In this document: positions 22,795 to 33,446 of the stretch, one piece after another
Position numbering within the stretch: position 1 is the first letter of the stretch
How the letters are laid out: every line of letters begins with the position of its first letter
Assembly (NCBI RefSeq): GCF_017115085.1
Contig: NZ_JABXKJ010000228.1
Location: 1-64,000, forward strand
Source of the DNA: Nostoc sp. NMS7
GTDB lineage: Bacteria; Cyanobacteriota; Cyanobacteriia; Cyanobacteriales; Nostocaceae
DNA: 64,000 bases
Direction of reading: 5' to 3'
Translations under genes and position numbers: made by a program
The notes under the pieces: model-generated
Told to the model about the DNA's origin: nothing
Seen by the model: the letters and a program-made list of their open reading frames with translations, nothing else
Database searches by the model: none

Positions 22795-25700
22795 GTGAGT
22801 GACATTGTAACTGGACAGATTGTGCGGGTGCGATCGCGGCAGTATCTTGTAGAAGAGGTTGTGTCTAAACCCACTAAGGAGCAAGACACTAAAGTTAGTC
22901 TTTCTTGTTTAGAAGATGATGCATTAGGAGAATCGCTAGAAGTCCTATGGGAACGGGAGATAGATGCCAAAGTCGTAAAGGCGACATCTTGGGATTCCAT
23001 CGCTAACCGAGGTTTTGATAATCCCCGTTTATTTTCGGCTTATTTGCACACATTGCGGTGGAATTGCGTAACTTCCACAGATGCCAAGCTTTTCCAAGCT
23101 CCTTACCGAGCGGGTATAGAAGTCAAAGCTTATCAGTTAGAGCCACTACGTAAAGCTTTACTGATGCCGAGAGTCGCTTTGTTTATTGCCGATGATGTCG
23201 GTTTAGGTAAAACCATCGAGGCAGGGCTGATACTGCGTGAGATGTTGATGCGGCAAAAGGTTAAACGAGTCGTTATCTCGTGTCCGCCGTCAGTAGTAAG
23301 GCAATGGCAAGAGGAAATGGAGAGTCGCTTTGGACTCACATTCATGATTCTGGATCGTGAGTTTATTGCTGCGCGTCGTCAAGAACGGGGTTATGGAATT
23401 AACCCTTGGATGACACACACCCGGTTCATTATTTCCCACGCTTTACTACGAGATGAAACTTATGCCGCACCTTTGCGGGACTGGCTTGGTGATTTTGCAG
23501 CTTCATCCATGCTCAAACTGTTAGAAATTTAGCACCGCGTTTTGAACACAAATTATTTCTTTCTGCCACACCCCACAACGGACACTCCAACAGCTTCGCC
23601 GCCTTACTAGAAATCCTTGACCCCCAGCGTTTCTGCCGAGGAGTACCCGTTCGTAATCGCAAGTTGCTGGACACTGTAATGGTGCGGCGTTTAAAGCAAG
23701 ATTTACGGGAGATCGGAGAAGAGTTTCCCCAACGCTACGTTCTTCCTATAGTTATTGATAATCTGCCAGAAGACGCGCCCGAACTAAAATTATCCCGATT
23801 GCTGCAACAGTATCGCAATCTGCGTGAGGAAAAGCTCAAAGATGCAGCGAAGTCTACCCAGACTACGGCGATGTTAGTAATCACTTCACTACAAAAGCGT
23901 CTTTTGTCTTCCATTGAGGCATTTGCTCGGACTTTAAAGGTGCATCGGACGGGGATGGAAAAACAAGCAGTTAACCGGACTCCCATACATCAAGCCAGTC
24001 TCCCGTTGCTGTTTGAATCCCCTGGTGCTGATGACGAACGGGCTGAATTTTCCGAAGAGGAAGTACAAGCAGAAGAAGATGCTCAAATGGCAGCAGCTAG
24101 TATGCAAGCTGCGGGACAAACAGCCCGTGAACTAGCAATTTTAGATGAGATGGCAGATGTTGCCAATTCCTCTCGCTACCAGCCAGATCCCCGGATTCAA
24201 AAACTGGTAGACTGGATTCGCCAAAATCTCTGTCCTGATTTGGGTCAACCGAATGCTGCTTGGTTAGAACGGCGAGTAATCATCTTTACAGAATATACAG
24301 ATACTAAACGTTATTTACAACAGCAATTACAAAGTGCGATCGCTAATTCTAACCGCGAACATGAACGCATAGATGTATTTCACGGGGGCATTGGAGAAGA
24401 ACGCCGCGAAGCTATTAAAAGTGCATTTAACGCTGATCCTGCACGTCATCCCCTGCGTATCCTGATTGCTACAGATGCAGCACGGGAGGGGGTAAACCTC
24501 CAAAATAACTGTGCTGACTTGTTTCACTTTGATGTGCCGTGGAACCCGTCGAGGATGGAACAGCGTAACGGACGGATTGACCGCAAATTACAGCGATCGC
24601 CTGTTGTCCATTGTTATTACTTTATCCTACCGCAACGCACAGAAGACAAAGTATTGGACGTACTCGTGCGGAAAACAGCCACGATTCAACAAGAACTCGG
24701 CAGCCTTGCACCAGTGGTTGAAAGAAATGTGTCGCGTTTACTGGCTAATGGTATTCGCCACCAAGAAGTAAATAATCTTACCGATTCAATAAATAAGGCA
24801 GAACTACTTAACCAGGAAACAGTAAACACGCAAGTAATTAATGAAGAACTGGAGCAAGCCAGACTCCGCCAACAGGATTTGACTAAACAAGTTGAGCAAT
24901 TACAAGAGATGTTGAAAGATTCGCGGGATTGGTTGGGACTAGATGACCACCACTTCCGTGATGCCATTTCCGCTTCTTTAGAAATTCTGGGAGTTCCAAC
25001 ACTTGCCCCTGTTGATGTGAATGAGGTTGCTAATAATCCTGTAACTGCGCGTTGGACAATTCCGGCTCTTGATCAGCGTACTGGTGCAGATCCAACATGG
25101 TCAACTACACTTGATACCCTGAGAACACCTCGGAAAATCGGACAAAAGCTTTGGGAATGGCGAAAATCAGCACCGATTCGTCCTGTAGTCTTTCGAGATC
25201 CTGGTTCTTTAGATGGGGATGTAGTTCATCTGCATTTAGAACACAGAATTGTCCAGCGTCTACTGAGCAGGTTTTTAGCTCAGGGTTTCTTGCATGATGA
25301 ATTAACTCGTGCTTGTGTTTGTCTGACTAATGACCCAATGCCAAAGGTTATTACGCTGGGAAGACTGGCTCTGTATGGTGAACGGGCATCTCGGTTACAC
25401 GACCAAGTGATTGCAGTCGCAGCAGAGTGGTCAGACCCAACCAGCCGAGGACGCAAGAAACTTCAACCTTTAAGAGAAGGTGAGAAAGACAACGTACTGG
25501 AATTACTTGAAAATTCCCTAGCTTCTCCCCACTTACTGGAAGTTCCCGAAGCGGTGAAAGAGCGACTGAAAAAAAGTGCCGCCCAAGATATCGCAGAATT
25601 AATTCCCCATCTGGAACGCCGCGCCACAGCTTTAGCAGAAAGTGCTGAGAAAAAGCTCACCAATCGGGGTATTAAAGAAGCTGCTGAGATGAAAAAGATT

Positions 25701-25943
25701 TTGGAGTCACAACAGACGCGAATTATCAAGTGTCAGGAAGAATCTAAAGCAGTGCAGATGTCTCTTCCATTTATAGAGGAACAGCGTCAATTGGATGCAG
25801 ACCGTCGCCATTGGGAAAAACGCCTTCAAGCGATCGCACTGGAACTAATTTCAGAACCAGCCCGGATTGAAGCCGCCTACAAAGTAAAAGCAGTACGGGT
25901 TGAACCGGTCGGCGTGATTTATTTATGGCCGATTTCCGGCTAG
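22795..25943 (+). pseudogene. drmD: DrmD, SNF2-type helicase of class 1 DISARM, broken by a deletion
   Basis: The first frame (GTG 22795 to 23532, preceded by AGAGGAAG) carries the SNF2-like ATPase start: 'LFIADDVGLGKTIEAGLILRE' with Walker A near residues 133-140, and 'RVVISCPPSVVRQWQEEM'. It ends shortly after 'LRDWLGDFA'. The second frame resumes at about 23530 with 'HAQTVRNLAPRFEHKLFL', 'SATPHNGHSN' and continues to 25943, with 'VIIFTEYTDTKRYL' and 'DAAREGVNLQNNC..NGRIDR'. The part expected between, with the DEAH box and its surroundings, is absent, and only 29 bp separate the two conserved blocks, shifting the frame. DrmD is the helicase that defines class 1 DISARM; here it should be non-functional. 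Confidence 0.87.
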
Positions 25944-25957
25944 AGAAAGTGTAAATA

Positions 25958-28900
25958 ATGGCAAATGATCCAGAAATTCGGTTACATAAAGAATGGTTAG
26001 GCTTTCTCCAACCTGTGGGGTTGGTGGTATCTCCCCCAGCATTGTCAGCAGCACAAGCTGTGGTTAACCGCAATGTGGTGGAACTGCAACAAATATTACA
26101 AGAACTTGCCAGACGTAAACCCCTCTCTGGTGACATAGAGAAGGAAACCTTTGCAATTGACGACTTTCCGGCTTTTACTATTAATGTTTTAGGTTGGCAA
26201 CCAGAAGATTTAGTTGTCAGTCCAGAGTCATTAGCGATCGCACTACCAGATTACAACGAAGTTTTGACACCCACATACTCTGTACCCGACCTAAATGGCG
26301 GCTGGATGATGCTGGTACAGGTGCTTGCTGATGGTACTGAACTTGACAATGCTGGCGCAGAGGACAGTAAATCTACTGGTTGGCACGCCAGCCCCCAATC
26401 TAAGTTTGAGCGCCTTTTAAAAGAAACAAAGGTTTATACTGGGCTATTGTGCAACGGTACAGATTTGCGTTTGGTTTATGCACCACCTGGGGAGTCATCG
26501 GGACACCTGACTTTTCCTGTACAAGCGATGTGTGAGGTATCTGGGCGGCTGATTTTGGGTGCAATGGAGATGTTGCTCTGTGCTGATCGGCTGTTTAATG
26601 TCCCTAGCGATCGCCGTTTGTCTGCAATCCTGGAAAAAAGCCGAAAATATCAAAACGATGTCTCTATTAAGCTTGCAGAGCAGGTATTAGAGGCATTATG
26701 GGATTTACTGCGCGGCTTCCAAATAGCAGATGCAACGACTAATAGCCATTTAGTGAGTGATATCGCCACCACTGCACCACAGCATATTTATGGCGGACTG
26801 ATTACTATTTTGCTGCGGTTGGTGTTCCTGCTTTACGCAGAAGACCGGGGGCTGATGTCTCAAGATGCAGTTTATACCCGCTATTACTCAGTTAGTGGAC
26901 TTTGCGATCGCTTGCGGTCAGATGCCGGCAACTACCCGGATACAATGGATCAGAGGTATGGTGCTTGGGCATGGTTGCTGAGTCTGTTTCGTTTGGTTTA
27001 CGATGGCGGCGGTCATGCTGATTTATATTTACCAGCCCGTCATGGACAACTATTTGACCCAGATGAATATGCGTTTTTAGAAGGTCGTCTCCAGTCTACA
27101 CAATATCAGACTGGGGAAAGTATTGAACCTCCTCGCGTGTCAGATGGGGTAATTCACCGGGTTTTGCAAGGATTGCTGGTACTGGATGGAGAACGTCTAT
27201 CTTACCGTTGGCTAGATGTTGAGCAAATTGGGTCTGTTTATGAAGCGATTATGGGCTATGAGGTAGAAAGAGCAAGTAGTCGTGCTATCGCTGTTTGGAG
27301 TAAACCCAAAGGTTCTAAATCTTCGGTGACGGTGGTTGTCAGCGTTGAGGAAGTTCTTAAAACGAAGGCGGGAGAACGGGCTAAATATTTAAAGGATGTT
27401 GCAGGTTGCGAAATTACTGGTAAATCTCTGACTGAGCTAAAGGACGCGAGGACAGCAGAGGATTTAGTGGCGGCGTTAGGATGCAAGATATCACCAAAAA
27501 TGCCGAGTGTAATGCCTGCGGGTTATCTATATTTGCAACCTGGGGAAGAACGGCGGCGTAGTGGTACTCATTATACGCCTCCTGCGTTGACTAAGCCGAT
27601 TGTGAAAGAAACCCTCAGACCGATTTTATCGGCTTTGGGGAAAAATCCGACACCAGAGCAGATTTTAGAGTTGAAAATTTGTGATTTGGCGATGGGTTCG
27701 GGGGCATTTTTAGTTGAAAGTTGTCGTCAGTTGGCTGATAAATTAGTTGAAGCGTGGAATAAGCAAAACGTATTACCTGAAATTCCCATTGATGAAGAAC
27801 CGTTACTTTATGCGCGGCGGTTAGTGGCGCAACGGTGTTTGTATGGTGTGGATAAAAACCCCTTTGCGGTGAATTTGGCTAAGTTATCTTTGTGGTTGTT
27901 GACTTTGGCGAAATCTCATCCTTTTACTTTTTTAGACCATGCTTTAAAGTGGGGAGATTCTTTAGTTGGGTTGACTTCTGAACAAATTAAAACGTTTAAT
28001 TGGGATGAAGACAAGACTTATACAGACCCAAATTTACCTTTGATTAATCTGTCAATGGAGAAGGTGAGGTTTGACAGAGATGAAATTCACAAGTTAGATG
28101 ATGATAATTATGCAGCCAAGCGTGGTTTTTACGACAATATAGAAACAGAGTTGCATGATATTCGGCTAAAAGGGGATTTGGTTATTGCTTCATTTTTCGC
28201 TAAGGATAAGGATAAGGCGAGAAAGGATGAGCGTGATAATTTATGGTTGAAGTTTTATAACAGGCAGAAAAATCAAGAAGATGATTTAGATGTCAGGCGA
28301 ATTTGTGCAGAGTTGCGGTTTGGTAAGAAACGAGTTCCGGCGTTTAATTGGGAGATTGAATTTCCAGAGGTATTTGATAGAGATAATCCGGGGTTTGATG
28401 CGATGGTTGGTAATCCGCCATTTTTGGGTGGTAAACGTATTAGTACAGTTTTGGGAGATGGCTATAGAGATTGGCTGCTTGTGTTAAATCCAGAAACCAA
28501 TAGCAATTGTGATTTAGTGGCTCACTTTTTTAGACGAGCATTTATGCTGTTAAGACAATCTGCCTCTTTTGGTTTGATTGCTACAAATACAATTGCTCAA
28601 GGTGATACACGGGATGGCGGATTAAGATATATATGTAATCATGGCGGTATAATTTATAATGCACAAAAACGTTTTAAATGGGTTGGTATAGCAGCAGTTG
28701 TAGTTAGCGTAATTCATATTTTTAAAGAAAATTACAAAGGATTAAAATTTTTAGATAAGCGGCAAGTAAATAAAATTTCTGGATTCTTATTTCATGCTGG
28801 TGGTAATGACAACCCAACTGTATTAATAGAAAATCTTAACAAAAGTTTTAACGGTTATTATATATTGGGTAAAGGCTTTACATTTGAAGATAATAATCCT

Positions 28901-29944
28901 GGCGCTACACCTATTTCTGAAATGCAGCGTTTGATTACAGAAAATCCAAATAACCAAGAGCGAATATTTCCTTATATTGGGGGAGACGAAGTAAATTCAA
29001 GCCCAGTTCACAATCATCATCGGTATGTAATTAATTTTGGAGAAATGAGTGAGGCTGAAGCTAGAGAATATCCCGATTTAATGAAGATTGTAGAAGAAAA
29101 AGTAAAGCCTCAAAGAATGCTACTTCGTAATACATCTGATGGTATTAAGCTAAAAGCAAATTGGTGGCAGTTTGGACGTACAAGACCAGAGTTACAGAAA
29201 GCAACTACATATTTGGATTGTGTATTAGTTTGTTGCATCGTTAGTAAACATCTTTCGTTTACTTTTTTGCCAAATAATATAGTTTATTCTCACAAGCTTA
29301 ATATTTTTGCATTATCTACTTATTCGTCATTTGCTTTATTACAAAGCTTTACTCATGAAGTTTTTGCGCGATTCTTTTCTTCTACTTTGGGAGACGGGCT
29401 TAATTACTCCCCTTCCGACTGCTTTGAAACCTACCCCTTCCCCGAAAACTGGGAAACCAACCCCGCCCTAGAAACTGCTGGTAAAACCTACTACGAATAT
29501 CGCGCCGCCTTAATGGTTCGCAACAACCAGGGACTCACCGACACATACAACCGCTTTCACGATCCTGAAGAACGCCACCCCGATATTTTACAACTACGCT
29601 TACTACACGCGCAATGCGATCGGGCTGTCCTCGATGCTTACGGCTGGACAGATATTTCCACAGAATGCACCTTCCTGCTTGATTACGAAGACGAAGAAGA
29701 CGAGGAAAACACCAGCAAACGCCAGAAGAAAAAGCCTTGGCGCTACCGTTGGCCTGAAGAAATTTACGACGAAGTATTAGCCCGTTTACTCGAACTCAAC
29801 CAGCAACGCGCCGAAGCCGAAATTTTAGGCGGTAAAGCTGCACAGAAAACCAAAGTTAAAGGGAATACTAAAAAAGTAGCGAAATCTCGCAAAGCGACGG
29901 AAACGACTTTAACTATTCCTGATTTTCCCTCTACTTCTATGTGA
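25958..29944 (+). CDS. drmMI: DrmMI, N6-adenine DNA methylase of class 1 DISARM
   Basis: The 1328-residue protein is a large PglX/Eco57I-like adenine methyltransferase: 'RSGTHYTPPALTKPIVKE', SAM motif I 'DLAMGSGAFLVE' (about 573-584), 'YGVDKNPFAVNLAKLSLWL' and the catalytic NPPF (819-822). In DISARM the methylase marks host DNA. The C-terminal 250 residues before 1150 are probably the target-recognition domain; that part (about 28640-29390) is clearly richer in A+T than its flanks, with a sharp switch near 29400. It starts 14 bp after drmD and appears intact. Confidence 0.9.
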   Translation: MANDPEIRLHKEWLGFLQPVGLVVSPPALSAAQAVVNRNVVELQQILQELARRKPLSGDIEKETFAIDDFPAFTINVLGWQPEDLVVSPESLAIALPDYNEVLTPTYSVPDLNGGWMMLVQVLADGTELDNAGAEDSKSTGWHASPQSKFERLLKETKVYTGLLCNGTDLRLVYAPPGESSGHLTFPVQAMCEVSGRLILGAMEMLLCADRLFNVPSDRRLSAILEKSRKYQNDVSIKLAEQVLEALWDLLRGFQIADATTNSHLVSDIATTAPQHIYGGLITILLRLVFLLYAEDRGLMSQDAVYTRYYSVSGLCDRLRSDAGNYPDTMDQRYGAWAWLLSLFRLVYDGGGHADLYLPARHGQLFDPDEYAFLEGRLQSTQYQTGESIEPPRVSDGVIHRVLQGLLVLDGERLSYRWLDVEQIGSVYEAIMGYEVERASSRAIAVWSKPKGSKSSVTVVVSVEEVLKTKAGERAKYLKDVAGCEITGKSLTELKDARTAEDLVAALGCKISPKMPSVMPAGYLYLQPGEERRRSGTHYTPPALTKPIVKETLRPILSALGKNPTPEQILELKICDLAMGSGAFLVESCRQLADKLVEAWNKQNVLPEIPIDEEPLLYARRLVAQRCLYGVDKNPFAVNLAKLSLWLLTLAKSHPFTFLDHALKWGDSLVGLTSEQIKTFNWDEDKTYTDPNLPLINLSMEKVRFDRDEIHKLDDDNYAAKRGFYDNIETELHDIRLKGDLVIASFFAKDKDKARKDERDNLWLKFYNRQKNQEDDLDVRRICAELRFGKKRVPAFNWEIEFPEVFDRDNPGFDAMVGNPPFLGGKRISTVLGDGYRDWLLVLNPETNSNCDLVAHFFRRAFMLLRQSASFGLIATNTIAQGDTRDGGLRYICNHGGIIYNAQKRFKWVGIAAVVVSVIHIFKENYKGLKFLDKRQVNKISGFLFHAGGNDNPTVLIENLNKSFNGYYILGKGFTFEDNNPGATPISEMQRLITENPNNQERIFPYIGGDEVNSSPVHNHHRYVINFGEMSEAEAREYPDLMKIVEEKVKPQRMLLRNTSDGIKLKANWWQFGRTRPELQKATTYLDCVLVCCIVSKHLSFTFLPNNIVYSHKLNIFALSTYSSFALLQSFTHEVFARFFSSTLGDGLNYSPSDCFETYPFPENWETNPALETAGKTYYEYRAALMVRNNQGLTDTYNRFHDPEERHPDILQLRLLHAQCDRAVLDAYGWTDISTECTFLLDYEDEEDEENTSKRQKKKPWRYRWPEEIYDEVLARLLELNQQRAEAEILGGKAAQKTKVKGNTKKVAKSRKATETTLTIPDFPSTSM

Positions 29945-29990
29945 CAGGTTCAACATTAGCTATGCCAATGAATTCCCAGAGAATTATATT

Positions 29991-32900
29991 ATGACCACAT
30001 CTGCCGAAGTGCGATCGCATCTGATTGATGCCTTACAACTTGACCTTGTAGGGCCAACACCCGATGATGCTGCCCACGCTGAAGAAACTTTAGATCAAGC
30101 TCCTTCCAAGTGGTATCTAACGGGATTCCTTGTACCCTACGGCGTACCAGTAGAGCAACGTACAGATAACTCTGGCGATGAAGAAATGGACGAAGTTGGA
30201 CGTGTTGGCTCTGGCGAAGATGAAAAGATTCCAGAGAAAGCCTTTGCCCGTAAAGCCTATTTTCCTTCTTCAATGGGGTTAAGCGTGCTTTTACCCCAAA
30301 ATGTTAACCAACTTCATGTTACTGTCGGGTGGGGCGATTACCAACCACTAACCAAACCAGATAGTGAAGGAAAAGAAATTACCTTCACAGGTGATTGGCA
30401 GAGAGTTCCACGAGAAGCAGAACTTACCGTACCGTTGCGTACAAGTGGCAGACCGACTCAATTAGACCTTGGTTTAAATTTAGGCAATACGACTAAACAA
30501 CTAGAGATCCCCCTTAGTGGAAGCAGTTCTCCAATATATTTGGACGTTCCTAACAGCGATGGTTTACAACTGGTTGTCTCAGTTCGCTCCGTAACTTCTG
30601 AGGAATTAGTACCAGCAGGAACACGCTCAGTTTCAGTATTCCTGGTTAATCATCGCCGCTCTAGCCCTGATAAAAAGCGGGATGCTGGTTATGCTTTTCA
30701 AACAAATTTAATAATTCAGACAGCCGATTCCTTTGTACCACGACCCAATTTACGTGGGCGCGATGGTGATGACTGGGATGAGAAAGTTGCTGATTTGCAA
30801 TACCGGGATGATTATGAATATGCTGTTGGTCATAATGTTTCTGCAATTGCAGTTGCAAATCCCAATGGTGGCTGTCAGGAAGTAAGAACCGCTTGGATAC
30901 CAACTGCTGATGTCGAAAAGGTAATTGCAACCCAGGTTAAAAATGTCGAAGTGGGTATGGAAGCCTTAGCCGCCGCACCGACAGCAGAAGCATTGCGAAA
31001 TATGCTTAGTCCGATGGTTAGTGCTTATACCCAATGGATAGATGAGCAACGAGTCAAATTTCCGACAGAGCAAAAACGGTTAGGTGTCGCTAAAGACCTA
31101 TTAGATCGAGCCACAATTGCTAAAGACCGGATTGCTGCTGGTTTAAAGGCATTGGATGACCCACAAGTATTAGATGCTTTTCGGATTGCCAATCGAGCGA
31201 TCGCCTTATCAATGCGCCAGCGTGCGACTCATAAGAAAAACATTACTCCCGAATCTGTAGCCCCTCCAATTTGGCGACCGTTTCAACTAGCTTTCTTGTT
31301 AATGAACTTGGTAGGTATCGCCAACCCCGAACATTCAGACCGCGAACTGGTAGATTTACTGTTCTTCCCTACAGGCGGCGGTAAAACTGAAGCTTACTTG
31401 GGGCTGGCAGCTTTTACACTTGTATTGCGGCGGCTACGTCATCCCGGTATCGACTCTGCTGGACTGAGCGTGCTGATGCGCTACACACTCCGCCTCCTCA
31501 CTCTTGACCAACTGGGACGGGCTGCGACAATGATTTGCGCCCTAGAGTTGGAACGGGAGCAAGATGTACAAAAACTGGGGAAATGGCCTTTTGAGATTGG
31601 ATTGTGGGTAGGACAAGCAGCCACACCTAACCGGATGGGCAAGAAGGGAGACAATGATGAAAACAGCGCCCGTTCGCGTACCCTTGCCTTCCTAAACAAT
31701 GATCGCAAACCTTCACCTATTCCTTTAGAAAACTGTCCTTGGTGCGGAACTAAATTCAACCGCAATTCATTTCAGCTACTGCCTAATACTGACCAGCCCA
31801 TAGACTTGCGTATAAGTTGCGCCAATCGCCGTTGTAGTTTTAGAGGCGATCGCTCTTTACCAGTGTTAGCAGTAGACGAACCAATTTATCGCCGTCTGCC
31901 GTGTTTTATGATCGCCACAGTAGATAAATTTGCCAGTTTGCCTTGGGTAGGAGAAACAGGTGCTTTATTTGGACGTGTAGAACGTCATGACAAAGATGGT
32001 TTTTACAGCCCTGTTTATCCAGGTAGAGGTAAAGCACTTGATGGTTATCTGCCACCGCCAGATTTAATCATTCAAGATGAACTGCATTTGATTTCTGGCC
32101 CTTTGGGAACAATGGTAGGGCTTTACGAAACTGCAATTGATGCTTTATGCAGTCGAGAGATAAATGGTCAAAAAATCCGCCCGAAGATTGTAGCTTCCAC
32201 TGCGACAGTGCGACGGGCAACCAAGCAGATTCAGGCATTGTTTGGGCGAAATGAAGTCGATGTATTTCCGCCACCAGGGCCAGACCGGCGCGATTCCTTT
32301 TTTGCAAAGACAGTGCCGGCTCAAGAAAAGAATGCTCGAACTTATGTCGGAATTGCTGCTCAAGGGCGAAGTTTGAAAGTCGTATTATTACGTACTTATC
32401 TAGCATTGTTGGGAGCAGCACAAAAAGAATGGTTAGCAGCAGGTGGGAGCAAAAACCCCGATAATCTGGCTGACCCCTACATGACATTACTCGGATATTT
32501 TAATTCCTTGCGTGAACTGGGTGGTAGTCGGCGGATTGTTGAAGATGAAGTCAACTCTCGGCTTATTGGTTATAGCAAACGAAAACGAGTCGGTAAAAGT
32601 TCAGGTTTGTTTGCGGATCGGAAAATCGACGATGAACCAGAAGAATTGACTTCCCGTGTCAGCACAAGTGAAGTTGCGGATACCAAAAGCCGCTTAGAAG
32701 CAACATTTGACCAAAAAGAACGTGTTGATGTAGTCTTAGCTACCAATATGATTTCTGTTGGTTTGGACATTACGCGCTTGGGCTTAATGGTAGTTCTGGG
32801 TCAACCTAAAACAGCCGCAGAATACATTCAAGCTACCAGTCGTGTGGGACGGGATGAAGAACGACCCGGATTAGTTGTTACATTACTCAACGTTCATCGT

Positions 32901-33446
32901 CCGCGCGATCGCTCACACTATGAACGTTTCTTTGCTTGGCACGCTACTTTTTACCGAGCAGTAGAAGCTACCAGTGTTACCCCCTTCTCTCCTCGTGCTA
33001 TTGACCGAGGGATCGCTGCGATTACTGTTGCTTTAGCACGTTTGGGGCATTCTGGGATGACAGCACCACTGCGTGCGATCGACATTCTTCAGCACCGTAA
33101 CGAGCTAAATTTTGTCATAGATGCGATCGCCCAACGTGCAGAGACGCATGACAAAGAACTGGATGCTGCTGATGCTGAAGCACTCCGTCAAAAAGTTAGG
33201 GGTCGAGTTAAGGATTTACTAGATTTATGGGAACGGATTGCTGGTGAAAAAATTAACCTTCAATATCAGCGTGAGGTTGGGGAAGCACCGCCTCTATTAT
33301 TCGACCCACTTGACCCGGAATTAGAAAAAAAACCGCTATCCGAAAGAAAATTTAAAGCTCAACGCAGTTTACGTGATGTTGAGCCAACAGTTAATTTGTG
33401 GGTTCGCAATCCTGATGGATTTGAGGTAGAGGAGGAAGAATCATGA
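29991..33446 (+). CDS. drmA: DrmA, DISARM helicase
   Basis: The 1151-residue protein matches DrmA: an N-terminal region rich in beta strands, then a helicase with Walker A 'FFPTGGGKTEAYLGLAAF' (about 457-474), DELH box (D696-H699), 'ASTATVRRATKQI', and the C-terminal 'TNMISVGLDITRLGLMVVL' with 'EYIQATSRVGRD'. A zinc knuckle 'CPWCGTKFN...CANRRC' lies between. DrmA and DrmB form the core complex that loads on phage DNA. Its end overlaps drmB by 4 bp. Confidence 0.92.
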   Translation: MTTSAEVRSHLIDALQLDLVGPTPDDAAHAEETLDQAPSKWYLTGFLVPYGVPVEQRTDNSGDEEMDEVGRVGSGEDEKIPEKAFARKAYFPSSMGLSVLLPQNVNQLHVTVGWGDYQPLTKPDSEGKEITFTGDWQRVPREAELTVPLRTSGRPTQLDLGLNLGNTTKQLEIPLSGSSSPIYLDVPNSDGLQLVVSVRSVTSEELVPAGTRSVSVFLVNHRRSSPDKKRDAGYAFQTNLIIQTADSFVPRPNLRGRDGDDWDEKVADLQYRDDYEYAVGHNVSAIAVANPNGGCQEVRTAWIPTADVEKVIATQVKNVEVGMEALAAAPTAEALRNMLSPMVSAYTQWIDEQRVKFPTEQKRLGVAKDLLDRATIAKDRIAAGLKALDDPQVLDAFRIANRAIALSMRQRATHKKNITPESVAPPIWRPFQLAFLLMNLVGIANPEHSDRELVDLLFFPTGGGKTEAYLGLAAFTLVLRRLRHPGIDSAGLSVLMRYTLRLLTLDQLGRAATMICALELEREQDVQKLGKWPFEIGLWVGQAATPNRMGKKGDNDENSARSRTLAFLNNDRKPSPIPLENCPWCGTKFNRNSFQLLPNTDQPIDLRISCANRRCSFRGDRSLPVLAVDEPIYRRLPCFMIATVDKFASLPWVGETGALFGRVERHDKDGFYSPVYPGRGKALDGYLPPPDLIIQDELHLISGPLGTMVGLYETAIDALCSREINGQKIRPKIVASTATVRRATKQIQALFGRNEVDVFPPPGPDRRDSFFAKTVPAQEKNARTYVGIAAQGRSLKVVLLRTYLALLGAAQKEWLAAGGSKNPDNLADPYMTLLGYFNSLRELGGSRRIVEDEVNSRLIGYSKRKRVGKSSGLFADRKIDDEPEELTSRVSTSEVADTKSRLEATFDQKERVDVVLATNMISVGLDITRLGLMVVLGQPKTAAEYIQATSRVGRDEERPGLVVTLLNVHRPRDRSHYERFFAWHATFYRAVEATSVTPFSPRAIDRGIAAITVALARLGHSGMTAPLRAIDILQHRNELNFVIDAIAQRAETHDKELDAADAEALRQKVRGRVKDLLDLWERIAGEKINLQYQREVGEAPPLLFDPLDPELEKKPLSERKFKAQRSLRDVEPTVNLWVRNPDGFEVEEEES

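Noticed and set aside
23533-23663. An intein or programmed frameshift in drmD
   Set aside because: Sequence is missing rather than added, and there is no slippery site plus stimulatory structure that I can see.
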